From Lachnospiraceae bacterium C7 (GTDB taxonomy: Bacteria > Bacillota > Clostridia > Lachnospirales > Lachnospiraceae): a stretch of 34,200 nucleotides of DNA. The stretch's first letter is position 1. Every line of letters begins with the position of its first letter. Below, piece after piece: positions 24,322-31,528 of this stretch. Location: contig FOPE01000032.1 of NCBI GenBank assembly GCA_900113385.1, forward strand, positions 1 to 34,200, read 5' to 3'. The translations under genes were made by a program, and so were the position numbers. The notes beneath the pieces are model-generated. The model searched no databases, was not told the DNA's origin, and saw only the letters and a list, made by a program, of their open reading frames with translations.

Positions 24322-25596
24322 TTATAAATAAGTTAATGCATTTTTGATATCGTCTAGGATATCATCAACGTTTTCAATACCAACTGATAATCTAACTAAA
24401 TCAGGAGCTACGCCACCTTGAATTAATTCTTCATCAGTTAATTGTCTATGAGTTGAAGAAGCTGGATGCAAGATACAAGTTCTAGCGTCAGCAACATGAG
24501 TTGCAATCATAACAACCTTTAGATGTTTCATGAATTCTTCGGCTTTTTTTCTACCACCTTTCACACCAAAAGCAATAACACCACATGTTCCGTTAGGCAT
24601 ATATTTTTGAGCAAGATCGTAGTATTTATTTCCCTTAAGGCCAGGATAATTTACCCAAGCAACCTTGTCGTTAGATTCTAAAAATTCAGCAACTTTTTGT
24701 GCATTGCTACAATGTCGTTCCATACGAACTGCAAGGGATTCGATTCCAAGATTTAATAAATAAGCGTTCATTGGAGCAGGTGTAGAACCTAAATCACGCA
24801 TTAACTGAGCAGTTGCTTTAGTGATAAAAGCACCTTCGTTTCCGAATTTAGTTGCGTAAGTAATTCCGTGATAAGACTCATCAGGTGTAGTCAATCCAGG
24901 GAATTTATCTTTGTGGGCCATCCAATCAAATTTACCGCTATCAACTATACAGCCACCAACTGTAGCATCATGTCCATCTAAATATTTAGTAGTAGAATGA
25001 GTGACAATATCAGCACCCCATTCAAAAGGTCTACAATTAATAGGTGTAGCAAAAGTATTATCGATAATAAGTGGTACACCGTGTTTGTGAGCTGCATCAG
25101 CAAATCTCTCAATATCAAATACAATTAAAGCTGGGTTAGCGATTGTTTCACCAAATACAGCCTTTGTGTTAGGTTTAAAAGCTTGTTCAAGTTCTTCATC
25201 GCTACAATCAGGCTCAACGAAAGTGAAATCAATTCCCATTTTTTTCATAGTAACATTAAATAAGTTAAAACTTCCACCATAAATAGAAGAAGAAGCTACA
25301 ACGTGATCGCCAGCTTGGGCAATATTAAAAATTGCAAAAAAATTGGCAGCCTGTCCAGAAGCTGTAAGCATTGCTGCTGTTCCGCCTTCTAAGTCAGCTA
25401 ACTTTTTGGCAACGTAGTCAGAAGTTGGGTTTTGTAAACGAGTATAAAAATATCCTTCAGCTTCTAAATCAAAAAGCTTACCCATATCTTCACTAGTGTC
25501 ATACTTAAAAGTAGTACTTTGAATAATAGGAATCATTCTTGATTCGCCATTCTTAGGTTGATATCCACTGTGAATGCATTTTGTTTCTTGTTTCAT
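24322..25596 (-). CDS. metY: O-acetylhomoserine/O-acetylserine sulfhydrylase
   Basis: PLP enzyme of the Cys/Met metabolism family that makes homocysteine (or cysteine) from the O-acetylated amino acid and sulfide. 424 aa from the ATG at 25596. The frame reads back to a TTG at 25614, but that codon is part of the GGAGGAAC ribosome-binding site. Diagnostic parts are SGYQPKNGESRMIPIIQSTTFKYD, the aromatic pair YFYTRLQNPTSD, SGQAANFFAI, DNTFATPINCRPFEWGADIV, the PLP lysine in HSTTKYLDGHD, and the C-terminal RLSVGIENVDDILDDI. It is convergent with the cysE-U32-HAD group. No SAM riboswitch or T-box was seen in its short leader. MetY fits better than MetB or MetC because of its length and the indel pattern before the lysine. 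Confidence 0.93.
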   Translation of the reverse strand: MKQETKCIHSGYQPKNGESRMIPIIQSTTFKYDTSEDMGKLFDLEAEGYFYTRLQNPTSDYVAKKLADLEGGTAAMLTASGQAANFFAIFNIAQAGDHVVASSSIYGGSFNLFNVTMKKMGIDFTFVEPDCSDEELEQAFKPNTKAVFGETIANPALIVFDIERFADAAHKHGVPLIIDNTFATPINCRPFEWGADIVTHSTTKYLDGHDATVGGCIVDSGKFDWMAHKDKFPGLTTPDESYHGITYATKFGNEGAFITKATAQLMRDLGSTPAPMNAYLLNLGIESLAVRMERHCSNAQKVAEFLESNDKVAWVNYPGLKGNKYYDLAQKYMPNGTCGVIAFGVKGGRKKAEEFMKHLKVVMIATHVADARTCILHPASSTHRQLTDEELIQGGVAPDLVRLSVGIENVDDILDDIKNALTYL

Positions 25597-25640
25597 ATTA
25601 TGTTGTTCCTCCAATTATTAAATAAATTTTCATAGATTCA

Positions 25641-25669
25641 ATTGTACTCTAAAATTTTTGAAGTTTCAA
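25641..25669 (-). promoter_or_regulatory. Promoter of metY
   Basis: On the minus strand there is TTGAAA (25664-25669), a 17-nt spacer and TACAAT (25641-25646). The leader is about 40 nt, too short for a riboswitch. Confidence 0.8.
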
Positions 25670-25711
25670 CATATTTCGGAAAAATCATAGCAAAGTTGTA
25701 GGCTTTTTAAT

Positions 25712-25751
25712 AAAAAAACGGTATAAATTAAATTTAATCTAATTTATACCG
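25712..25751 (-). terminator. Terminator of the second AraC gene
   Basis: CGGTATAAATTA (25719-25730) pairs perfectly with TAATTTATACCG (25740-25751). On the minus strand seven T follow the stem. Confidence 0.85.
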
Positions 25752-25823
25752 CAAAATAAAATTATAAGCCAAAATAAAATTAAAAGCCAAAATAAAATTA
25801 TAAGCCAAAATAAAATTAAAAGC
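25752..25823. repeat. 18-bp tandem repeat, four units
   Basis: Units of CAAAATAAAATTATAAGC alternate T and A at one position (units 1 and 3 versus 2 and 4), so a 36-bp pair was duplicated. A partial fifth unit runs into the stop region of the AraC gene. It lies between that gene and its terminator and is transcribed. Confidence 0.9.
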
Positions 25824-25832
25824 CAAAACAAT

Positions 25833-26957
25833 TTATTCAGTTGAAAAAGGAACAAATGAATTGTCCACTTGCTGTTTCTTTCGATAAGCTAAAGGCGACA
25901 TTTTGTATTCATTTCTAAAAACTCTAGAAAAATGATCCGCAGAGTTATATCCGACAAGTTCAGCAATTTCGCTAATTTTTATATCAGTGTTTTCTAAGTA
26001 GCTAACTGCATCTTTAAGTCTAAGGCGTTTCATTAGTTCTGTAAAAGTAAAACCTGTATTTTGCTTAATAAGATTGCATAGATATGGTTCACTATAGTGA
26101 AAAAAATTCGCTAAAGAAGAAAGGGTAAGAGACTGATAATTGTGCTGAATGTATTGGAGCACAAGAGAAAAATCAGAGTCCATTTCATAGTTATAAAAGC
26201 GAACAGTTTTACTGTAATTACGCATAAGTTCTGTAAAAATTAGATTGACAATTGCATTGCAACAGGTGTTGCTATAATTATCAGTTCGAATACTTTCAAT
26301 AAGTAGACGATGAAGCATAGCCCTCATTCCATAGCCATTTCCCGAAAAGAACAACAGATAATTGGAACGATCAGTTCCTTTTAAAATTTGTCGGAAAAAG
26401 TATGAAAGTAAATCTTGCCGACTTATGAGAGGAAAAAATGCTGTATCAAAAGAACTTTTTCGTATACATAATGTGTAAACGGTAGAGTCGTCTTCGATTA
26501 TAAAATCATGAGTAGAACCTGGTGCAATTATGCAAAGTTCTCCCTCTTGCATTACGTGATTTTCATCTTCAAAAATAAAAGTTCCGTTTCCTTTTGCAAC
26601 GTAATTAACTTCAAAATAATTGTGCTTGTGTGAAAAACGTCTAGTATATCTTGGATGACGAATAGTAAAAACGTCGGAAGCATTTGGAATTATTGTGTCT
26701 TCACTAACTTTTTTTTGCATAGGTGAACCAATATGCGATGTAAGTTGCATAGGAATTTTGTTAATAATCTCCTCAAATTCATCTTCATCCATGGTTTCAA
26801 AATTTCGAGGAATCTTAAATTCTGCAGGAATATCTGTAAGCATTCCAAGTTCGGCCATTCGATTAGTCATTTCCGTAAATTGTAATTTAGTTCCTGTTTT
26901 TAAAAAATAGTTTTTTAATTCTGTTTGTAATTTTCCATATGTTGTATATCCTACCAT
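25833..26957 (-). CDS. AraC-family regulator of the beta-PGM/GH3 module
   Basis: 374 aa. An N-terminal ~125-residue segment of unknown role (MVGYTTYGKLQTELKNYF...) precedes a cupin-type sensor (RRFSHKHNYFEVNYVAKGNGTFIFE). The AraC double HTH fills roughly the last 100 residues (LTLSSLANFFHYSEPYLCNLIKQNTG; ISEIAELVGYNSADHFSRVFRNEYKMSPLAYRKK). AAGGAG lies 6 nt before the ATG. It is divergent from pgmB, and the gap between them contains the bipartite motif shared with the rhamnoside genes. The HxHNYxE sensor core also occurs in the rha regulator, suggesting related ligand-binding pockets. The inducer is unknown; a beta-glucoside or phosphorylated glucose derivative is a reasonable guess from the neighbours. 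Confidence 0.9.
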   Translation of the reverse strand: MVGYTTYGKLQTELKNYFLKTGTKLQFTEMTNRMAELGMLTDIPAEFKIPRNFETMDEDEFEEIINKIPMQLTSHIGSPMQKKVSEDTIIPNASDVFTIRHPRYTRRFSHKHNYFEVNYVAKGNGTFIFEDENHVMQEGELCIIAPGSTHDFIIEDDSTVYTLCIRKSSFDTAFFPLISRQDLLSYFFRQILKGTDRSNYLLFFSGNGYGMRAMLHRLLIESIRTDNYSNTCCNAIVNLIFTELMRNYSKTVRFYNYEMDSDFSLVLQYIQHNYQSLTLSSLANFFHYSEPYLCNLIKQNTGFTFTELMKRLRLKDAVSYLENTDIKISEIAELVGYNSADHFSRVFRNEYKMSPLAYRKKQQVDNSFVPFSTE

Positions 26958-26994
26958 AGTAATCTCCTTGTAACGGGCTAAAACCCTTCATTAA

Positions 26995-27023
26995 ATTATA
27001 CTATGCCCCCTTAGCTAAGACAA
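26995..27023 (-). promoter_or_regulatory. Promoter of the second AraC gene
   Basis: On the minus strand there is TTGTCT (27018-27023), a 17-nt spacer and TATAAT (26995-27000). Confidence 0.7.
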
Positions 27024-27068
27024 GAATTCACAAAAAAGTTTATTAAATATACACAAAGTTCACATTTT

Positions 27069-27083
27069 AAACACAATGTGTTT
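27069..27083. promoter_or_regulatory. Palindrome AAACACA-A-TGTGTTT
   Basis: Perfect 15-bp odd palindrome upstream of the araC promoter and 20 nt before the bipartite motif. It may be an operator. Its T run also makes it resemble a weak plus-strand terminator. Confidence 0.4.
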
Positions 27084-27102
27084 TTTGGTGAAAATGATTA
27101 AA

Positions 27103-27145
27103 GACATATTAAAAAATGTCGTAAAGAGTAGAAAAAGTTACATGG
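27103..27145 (+). promoter_or_regulatory. Bipartite sugar-locus motif, copy 3
   Basis: ATTAAAAAATGTCG begins at 27108, and ACATGG is at 27140-27145 after 18 nt. Here the left part is a full dyad GACAT-N8-ATGTC (27103-27120). GACATATT is also the core of the rha activator elements. The likely -10 is around 27151-27158 (TATGTAAT), so the motif covers the -35 region. Confidence 0.65.
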
Positions 27146-27218
27146 AGGTATATGTAATTTTACTTTAAAATTTAGTATATCAGGAGAGAAATATACAAAA
27201 ATTATTGGAGGAAAAGAA

Positions 27219-27863
27219 ATGGTACGCAGTAGTAAAAAAAATTGGATTTTTGATTTAGATGGAGTAATTGTTTTTACAGATAAATTTCATTATTTAGCAT
27301 GGAAGAAAATGGCAAAAACAATTGGAATAGATTTAGATGAGAAAACTAACAATCGCTTAAGAGGAGTAAGTAGAGCAGATAGTTTAGAGATTATTTTAGA
27401 ACAATATAAAGGTGAGCCATTATCTCAGAAAAAGAAAAATGAGTTAATGGAAGAAAAAAATAATTTATATAGAGAATATTTAAACGAAATGACACCAAAT
27501 GATGTTTCAGATGACGTGAAAAAAACGTTAAGGGTTTTGAGAGAAAGAGGAGATAAATTAGCTATTGGATCTTCAAGTAAAAATGCCCGTTTAATTTTAG
27601 AAAAAGTTGGACTTACAGATGCATTTGATGAAATCGCAGATGGAACAAATATTAAAAAAGGTAAGCCAGATCCAGAAGTTTTTCTAAAGGCAGCAGAATT
27701 TTTACATAAAGCACCGGAAAAATGTATTGCAGTAGATGACGCATTTTCTGGAATTGATGCAGCAAAAAATGCAAATATGAAGGCGATAGGAATTGGTGAT
27801 TCTGCAAGATATGAGAAAGCAGATTATAAAATAAATAAGTTTTCAGATTTGTTAGCTATATAG
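27219..27863 (+). CDS. pgmB: Beta-phosphoglucomutase
   Basis: HAD enzyme converting beta-glucose-1-phosphate to glucose-6-phosphate. 214 aa, the normal length. Motif I IFDLDGVIVFTDKFHYLAWKKMA includes the nucleophile and acid aspartates. The cap has NNRLRGVSRADSLEIIL with the arginine that binds the substrate phosphate. IGSSSKNA, KKGKPDPEVF and AVDDAFSGIDAAKNA complete the active site. GGAGG lies 7 nt before the ATG at 27219. It stands divergent to an AraC regulator and 117 nt before a GH3 gene. The usual supplier of beta-glucose-1-phosphate, a GH65 phosphorylase, is not in this window. Confidence 0.94.
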   Translation: MVRSSKKNWIFDLDGVIVFTDKFHYLAWKKMAKTIGIDLDEKTNNRLRGVSRADSLEIILEQYKGEPLSQKKKNELMEEKNNLYREYLNEMTPNDVSDDVKKTLRVLRERGDKLAIGSSSKNARLILEKVGLTDAFDEIADGTNIKKGKPDPEVFLKAAEFLHKAPEKCIAVDDAFSGIDAAKNANMKAIGIGDSARYEKADYKINKFSDLLAI

Positions 27864-27893
27864 ACTATAGTAATGATAAATGATACAATTTAA

Positions 27894-27932
27894 TTGTGTG
27901 AATGATTTGTTGAAAAACTAAACACCACACAA
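27894..27932 (+). promoter_or_regulatory. Inverted repeat between pgmB and GH3 gene
   Basis: TTGTGTG (27894-27900) and CACACAA (27926-27932) are perfect arms with a 25-nt gap. No T run follows, so it is more likely an mRNA processing or binding site than a terminator. Confidence 0.35.
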
Positions 27933-27980
27933 TGGCAAAACGTATAAAGTAATATAAGGGTTAAGGAGAAATAACGCAAT

Positions 27981-30296
27981 ATGAGTAAACAATTAAAACA
28001 TAATCGAGATATTAAAAAATTAGTAAGTCAGATGACTTTAGAAGAAAAAGCTAATATGTGTTCAGGAATAGATTTTTGGCATCTTGGTTCAGTAGATAGA
28101 CTAGGTGTTCCAAGCGTGATGGTAAGTGATGGCCCTCACGGATTGCGAAAACAAGACGAAGAAGCAGACCACTTAGGAATTAACGATAGTATTAAAGCGG
28201 TTTGTTTTCCACCAGCATGTTTGTCAGCATGTTCATTTGATAAGGATTTAATGGAAAAATATGGTGAAACTGTTGGAGACGAGGCAATGGCCAATGATTT
28301 ATCCGTTGTATTAGGACCAGCGGTAAACATTAAAAGATCACCACTTTGCGGACGAAATTTTGAATACTACTCAGAAGATCCATTTTTGTCAGGAGAAGTA
28401 GCAACAGCTTTTATAAAAGGTGTTCAGTCAAAAAATGTAGGTACATCAATTAAACATTTTGCTGCAAACAGTCAAGAATACTATCGAATGAGTTGTTCGT
28501 CAGATGCTGATGAAAGAACATTAAGAGAAATATATTTCCCTAGCTTTGAAAAAGCAGTTAAAGAGGCAAAACCATATACAGTAATGTGTTCTTACAATAG
28601 AATAAATGGAACTTATGCTTCAGAAAATAAATGGCTTTTGACAGATGTTTTAAGAAAAGAATGGGGCTTCGATGGATATGTCATGTCAGATTGGGGTGCT
28701 GTTTCAGATAGAGTCAAAGGAATAAAAGCAGGATTAGATCTTGAAATGCCAAGCTGCAATGGAATAAATGATAAAAAAATTGTGGAAGCCGTTAAAAACG
28801 GGGATTTAGATGAAAAAATCCTAGACAAAACAGTGGAAAGAATTTTAGATGTGGTATTTAGATACTACGATAATAGAAAGAAACAAGAATTTACCTTAGA
28901 GGCGGATCATAATGAGGCACGCCATATTGCTGAGGAATCAATGGTTCTTTTGAAAAATGAAGAAAATATTTTACCATTGAAAAAGGATGAAAAAGTAGCC
29001 TTTATTGGTGCATATGCTAAAAAGCCACGTTTCCAAGGTGGTGGAAGCTCTCACATTAATAGTTTTAAAGTAGATAATGCCTTTGATACAGCTTCAGAGA
29101 TTGCTACGGAGACTATAAGATATGCAAAAGGATTTGCAGGAGATAAAGATGTATATGATGAGAATCTTGCAAAAGAAGCGATTGACCTTGCAAAAACAGT
29201 TGATAAAGTAGTTATTTTTGCAGGATTGCCAGATAGCTTTGAGTCTGAGGGATATGATAGAACTCATATGAGAATGCCAAAGGCGCAGAATAGATTGATA
29301 AAAGAAATTGCAGAAGTAAGTAAGAAAGTTGTTGTAGTTTTACATAATGGCTCACCAGTTGAAATGCCATGGAACAATGATGTTTCAGGAATTTTAGAAG
29401 CATATTTAGGTGGCCAAGCAGGTGGAAGTGCTGTTGCAAAAATCTTATATGGAGAAGTTAATCCATCAGGAAAATTAGCAGAAACAATGCCTATTAAATT
29501 GTCAGATAATCCATCATATTTAAATTTTGGTGGAGTATCACATGTTAATTATCAAGAAGGTGTTTTTGTAGGATATAGATACTATGATTCTAAAGATGCA
29601 GAAGTATTGTATCCATTTGGACACGGACTTTCATATACAAGTTTTGAATATAGCAATATGAAGTTAGACAAAGATAAAATATCGGAAAATGATAAATTAA
29701 TAGTATCTGTTGATGTGAAAAATACAGGAAAAGTATTCGGAAAAGAAATTGTGCAGGTATATGTATCTGATTTGACAAAGCAAGTAGTTAGACCAATTCA
29801 TGAATTAAAAGGTTTTGCAAAAGTTGCCTTAGAACCAGGTGAAACAAAAACTGTGAAAATTGAATTAGACTTTAGAAGCTTTGCATGGTACAACGAAGAA
29901 ATTCATGATTGGTACGCAGCATCAGGAAAATATGAAATACAGGTTGCAGCATCTTCTAGGAATATAAAAGAAGTTGCAGTTGTAGAATTTGATGCTCAAA
30001 AAGAGTTGCCTATAAAAGTAGATATTAATACTACTGTAGGTGAGCTTTTGTTAAATAAAAAAACAAAGAAATATGGAAAAGATTTGCTAAAAGCTTTAGA
30101 TGCCTTCTTTGGGGGACACCAAGATACAGAAGAAAAACCAGATGCAGCAGATGAATATGAAACTGATGAAGCTGTTTCTATGGAGATGGATAAAGCTATG
30201 GGATTGTCAATGCCATTACGCAATCTTATTACATTTGGAATTTATTCAGAAAAAGAATTAACAGAAAAAATTGAAGAGATAAAAAAAGCAGTTTAA
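27981..30296 (+). CDS. GH3 beta-glucosidase
   Basis: Cytoplasmic enzyme of 771 aa. The layout is barrel (VMVSDGPHGLR 47-56, RNFEYYSEDP, SIKHFAANSQE), nucleophile Asp237 in GYVMSDWGAVSDR, then the alpha/beta sandwich with the acid/base glutamate in ESEGYDR (421-427). A fibronectin-III-like domain follows (GKEIVQVYVSDLTKQVVRPIHELKGF). An extra ~110-residue tail includes an acidic stretch and MPLRNLITFGIYSEKELTEKIEE, seen in many clostridial GH3 proteins. It removes beta-linked glucose, or in some relatives xylose or other sugars. No signal peptide. AAGGAG lies 12 nt before the ATG. It is probably co-transcribed with pgmB and controlled by the AraC regulator upstream. Confidence 0.94.
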   Translation: MSKQLKHNRDIKKLVSQMTLEEKANMCSGIDFWHLGSVDRLGVPSVMVSDGPHGLRKQDEEADHLGINDSIKAVCFPPACLSACSFDKDLMEKYGETVGDEAMANDLSVVLGPAVNIKRSPLCGRNFEYYSEDPFLSGEVATAFIKGVQSKNVGTSIKHFAANSQEYYRMSCSSDADERTLREIYFPSFEKAVKEAKPYTVMCSYNRINGTYASENKWLLTDVLRKEWGFDGYVMSDWGAVSDRVKGIKAGLDLEMPSCNGINDKKIVEAVKNGDLDEKILDKTVERILDVVFRYYDNRKKQEFTLEADHNEARHIAEESMVLLKNEENILPLKKDEKVAFIGAYAKKPRFQGGGSSHINSFKVDNAFDTASEIATETIRYAKGFAGDKDVYDENLAKEAIDLAKTVDKVVIFAGLPDSFESEGYDRTHMRMPKAQNRLIKEIAEVSKKVVVVLHNGSPVEMPWNNDVSGILEAYLGGQAGGSAVAKILYGEVNPSGKLAETMPIKLSDNPSYLNFGGVSHVNYQEGVFVGYRYYDSKDAEVLYPFGHGLSYTSFEYSNMKLDKDKISENDKLIVSVDVKNTGKVFGKEIVQVYVSDLTKQVVRPIHELKGFAKVALEPGETKTVKIELDFRSFAWYNEEIHDWYAASGKYEIQVAASSRNIKEVAVVEFDAQKELPIKVDINTTVGELLLNKKTKKYGKDLLKALDAFFGGHQDTEEKPDAADEYETDEAVSMEMDKAMGLSMPLRNLITFGIYSEKELTEKIEEIKKAV

Positions 30297-30369
30297 AAAG
30301 CAATTAAAAAATTAGTAAAAAAGGCTGTTTAAAAGAGTAGTTTGAAAAAGTAGTTTAAAAGAATTAATA

Positions 30370-30398
30370 TTGTAGAAATTTAGAAACTATGATATACT
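30370..30398 (+). promoter_or_regulatory. Promoter of perR
   Basis: TTGTAG (30370-30375), a 17-nt spacer and TATACT (30393-30398). Confidence 0.7.
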
Positions 30399-30403
30399 AA
30401 AAT

Positions 30404-30418
30404 TAATAATCATTACTA
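30404..30418 (+). promoter_or_regulatory. PerR/Fur-type operator
   Basis: TAATAAT-C-ATTACTA is a 7-1-7 dyad with one mismatch, close to the Bacillus PerR box (TTATAATNATTATAA). It lies 6 nt after the -10 box, covering the expected transcription start, as in autorepression. Further downstream GTTCAT/ATGAAC forms a leader hairpin. Confidence 0.65.
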
Positions 30419-30495
30419 TTTACGGGAGAGAGTGTTCATTGCGCTAGTTTTTGCATGAACTAAAAAGAATTATATGAAAGAGATAGAGGTATGTC

Positions 30496-30882
30496 ATGGC
30501 TTTAAAAAAAAGTAAGCAAAGAACAGCAATATTAGAATTTTTAAAGACACGTAAAGATCATCCAACAGCTGATGTAGTGTATCAAAAGGTAAAGGCAGAA
30601 CAGCCTAAACTTAGTTTAGGTACAGTGTATAGAAACCTTACAGTATTAGCAGATATCGGAGAGATACAAAGACTAAGAGTGGGTGATGGAACAGAGCATT
30701 TTGATGCAGATATTTCAGAGCACAATCATTTTGTCTGTGAGAAATGCGGAAGTGTCATCGATTTGCCACAGATTCCTATTTTAGATGAAATCGACGGTGA
30801 AATGAATAAGGAATTTGATGGTACAATATCAGGCCATAAAATGTATTTTTATGGTGTTTGTAAAAAATGCCAAAAAGCATAA
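30496..30882 (+). CDS. perR: PerR-type peroxide-sensing repressor (Fur family)
   Basis: 128 aa. Winged helix at the N-terminus (QRTAILEFLKTRKDHPTADVVYQKV, LSLGTVYRNLTVLADIGEI), then the metal-binding dimer domain. All five residues that bind the regulatory metal in B. subtilis PerR have counterparts: His22, Asp70, His76, His78 and Asp89. An aspartate at the last position is the PerR mark, whereas Fur has glutamate there. Structural zinc ligands are CEKC (81-84) and CKKC (122-125). The start is the ATG at 30496 with GAGG upstream. Its own promoter carries a PerR-like box. It should control peroxide-defence genes, none of which is in the window. Confidence 0.92.
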   Translation: MALKKSKQRTAILEFLKTRKDHPTADVVYQKVKAEQPKLSLGTVYRNLTVLADIGEIQRLRVGDGTEHFDADISEHNHFVCEKCGSVIDLPQIPILDEIDGEMNKEFDGTISGHKMYFYGVCKKCQKA

Positions 30883-30895
30883 CTACAAGAATGCC

Positions 30896-30942
30896 AAAAA
30901 CAATAAGACTAGCAAGGATAGTAAAAACAATAAGACTAGCAA
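30896..30942. repeat. 20-bp direct repeat after perR
   Basis: AAAAACAATAAGACTAGCAA occurs at 30896-30915 and 30923-30942 (period 27), followed by related A-rich copies. It lies in the perR 3' region before the terminator. Confidence 0.85.
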
Positions 30943-30959
30943 AAGCAACAAGAACAATC

Positions 30960-30999
30960 AAAAAGACGAAGAAGTGAAATTCATTTCTTCGTCTTTTTT
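30960..30999 (+). terminator. Terminator of perR
   Basis: A 14-bp stem (30960-30973 with 30985-30998, core GACGAAGAA/TTCTTCGTC) with a TGAA/TTCA inner pair and a T run. Strong and A/T-symmetric, so it probably works in both directions. Confidence 0.92.
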
Positions 31000-31077
31000 A
31001 ATAATTTTTTTAATACTTTTTAAATATCTTACTTTAATATGTTTGTATTAAAATGTTTGTATTAAAATTTTGCTTTA

Positions 31078-31485
31078 TTATTTTCTGCTATTATTTTTGG
31101 CTCTAAGAGCTTTTTTCTTCTTAATTAAATTACCATCTGCCATGTATTTTTCAAAAGCATTACGTAGTCTTGGATGTTTAAATAAAAAATGTATAGCTGG
31201 CGACTTACTTTTTGAGACCATAACCCATTTTCCATCGTGACTTGTAATGGAAATGTTTTGAATATGAGGATTCTCGTTAGACTTTACAGTATAATTTGGA
31301 ACCTTATCTGCAAAACGTCTAGTTAATTCGAGATGTTCTAGATATTCAGGATATGTGTAATAAATATTGTCTTCACAAAAAGTTTTTGCTAATGATAAAG
31401 CAACAGGATGTTTTTCGAATTCTTCTTTTGTTAAAATAGGTACTTCATCTATTAAAGGTGAGGTACGTGTGCAAGTTCGTGCCAC
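31078..31485 (-). CDS. Unrecognised 135-aa protein, possibly a gene remnant
   Basis: The frame ends at 31078 and can start only at the GTG at 31485, with a stop codon three codons further upstream. The only ribosome-binding candidate is a weak AAGAGA, and no ATG occurs near the N-terminus. The sequence is soluble and charged, with PILTKEEFEKHPVALSLAKTF, YPEYLEHLELTRRFADKVP, HDGKWVMVSKSKSPAIHFLF and a very basic tail KKKKALRAKNNSRK. It does not match a family I can name. Codon use resembles its neighbours, and the composition is not that of a shadow frame. It may be a short intact gene or the C-terminal remnant of a longer one. Confidence 0.55.
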   Translation of the reverse strand: MARTCTRTSPLIDEVPILTKEEFEKHPVALSLAKTFCEDNIYYTYPEYLEHLELTRRFADKVPNYTVKSNENPHIQNISITSHDGKWVMVSKSKSPAIHFLFKHPRLRNAFEKYMADGNLIKKKKALRAKNNSRK

Positions 31486-31528
31486 ATCTCTTGTTTAGAG
31501 TGGTTTTATATGAGGAGGCTAAAAATGT

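Noticed and set aside
25597-25660. SAM riboswitch or T-box before metY
   Set aside because: The promoter leaves a leader of only about 40 nt, and no stem pattern of either RNA class is present.
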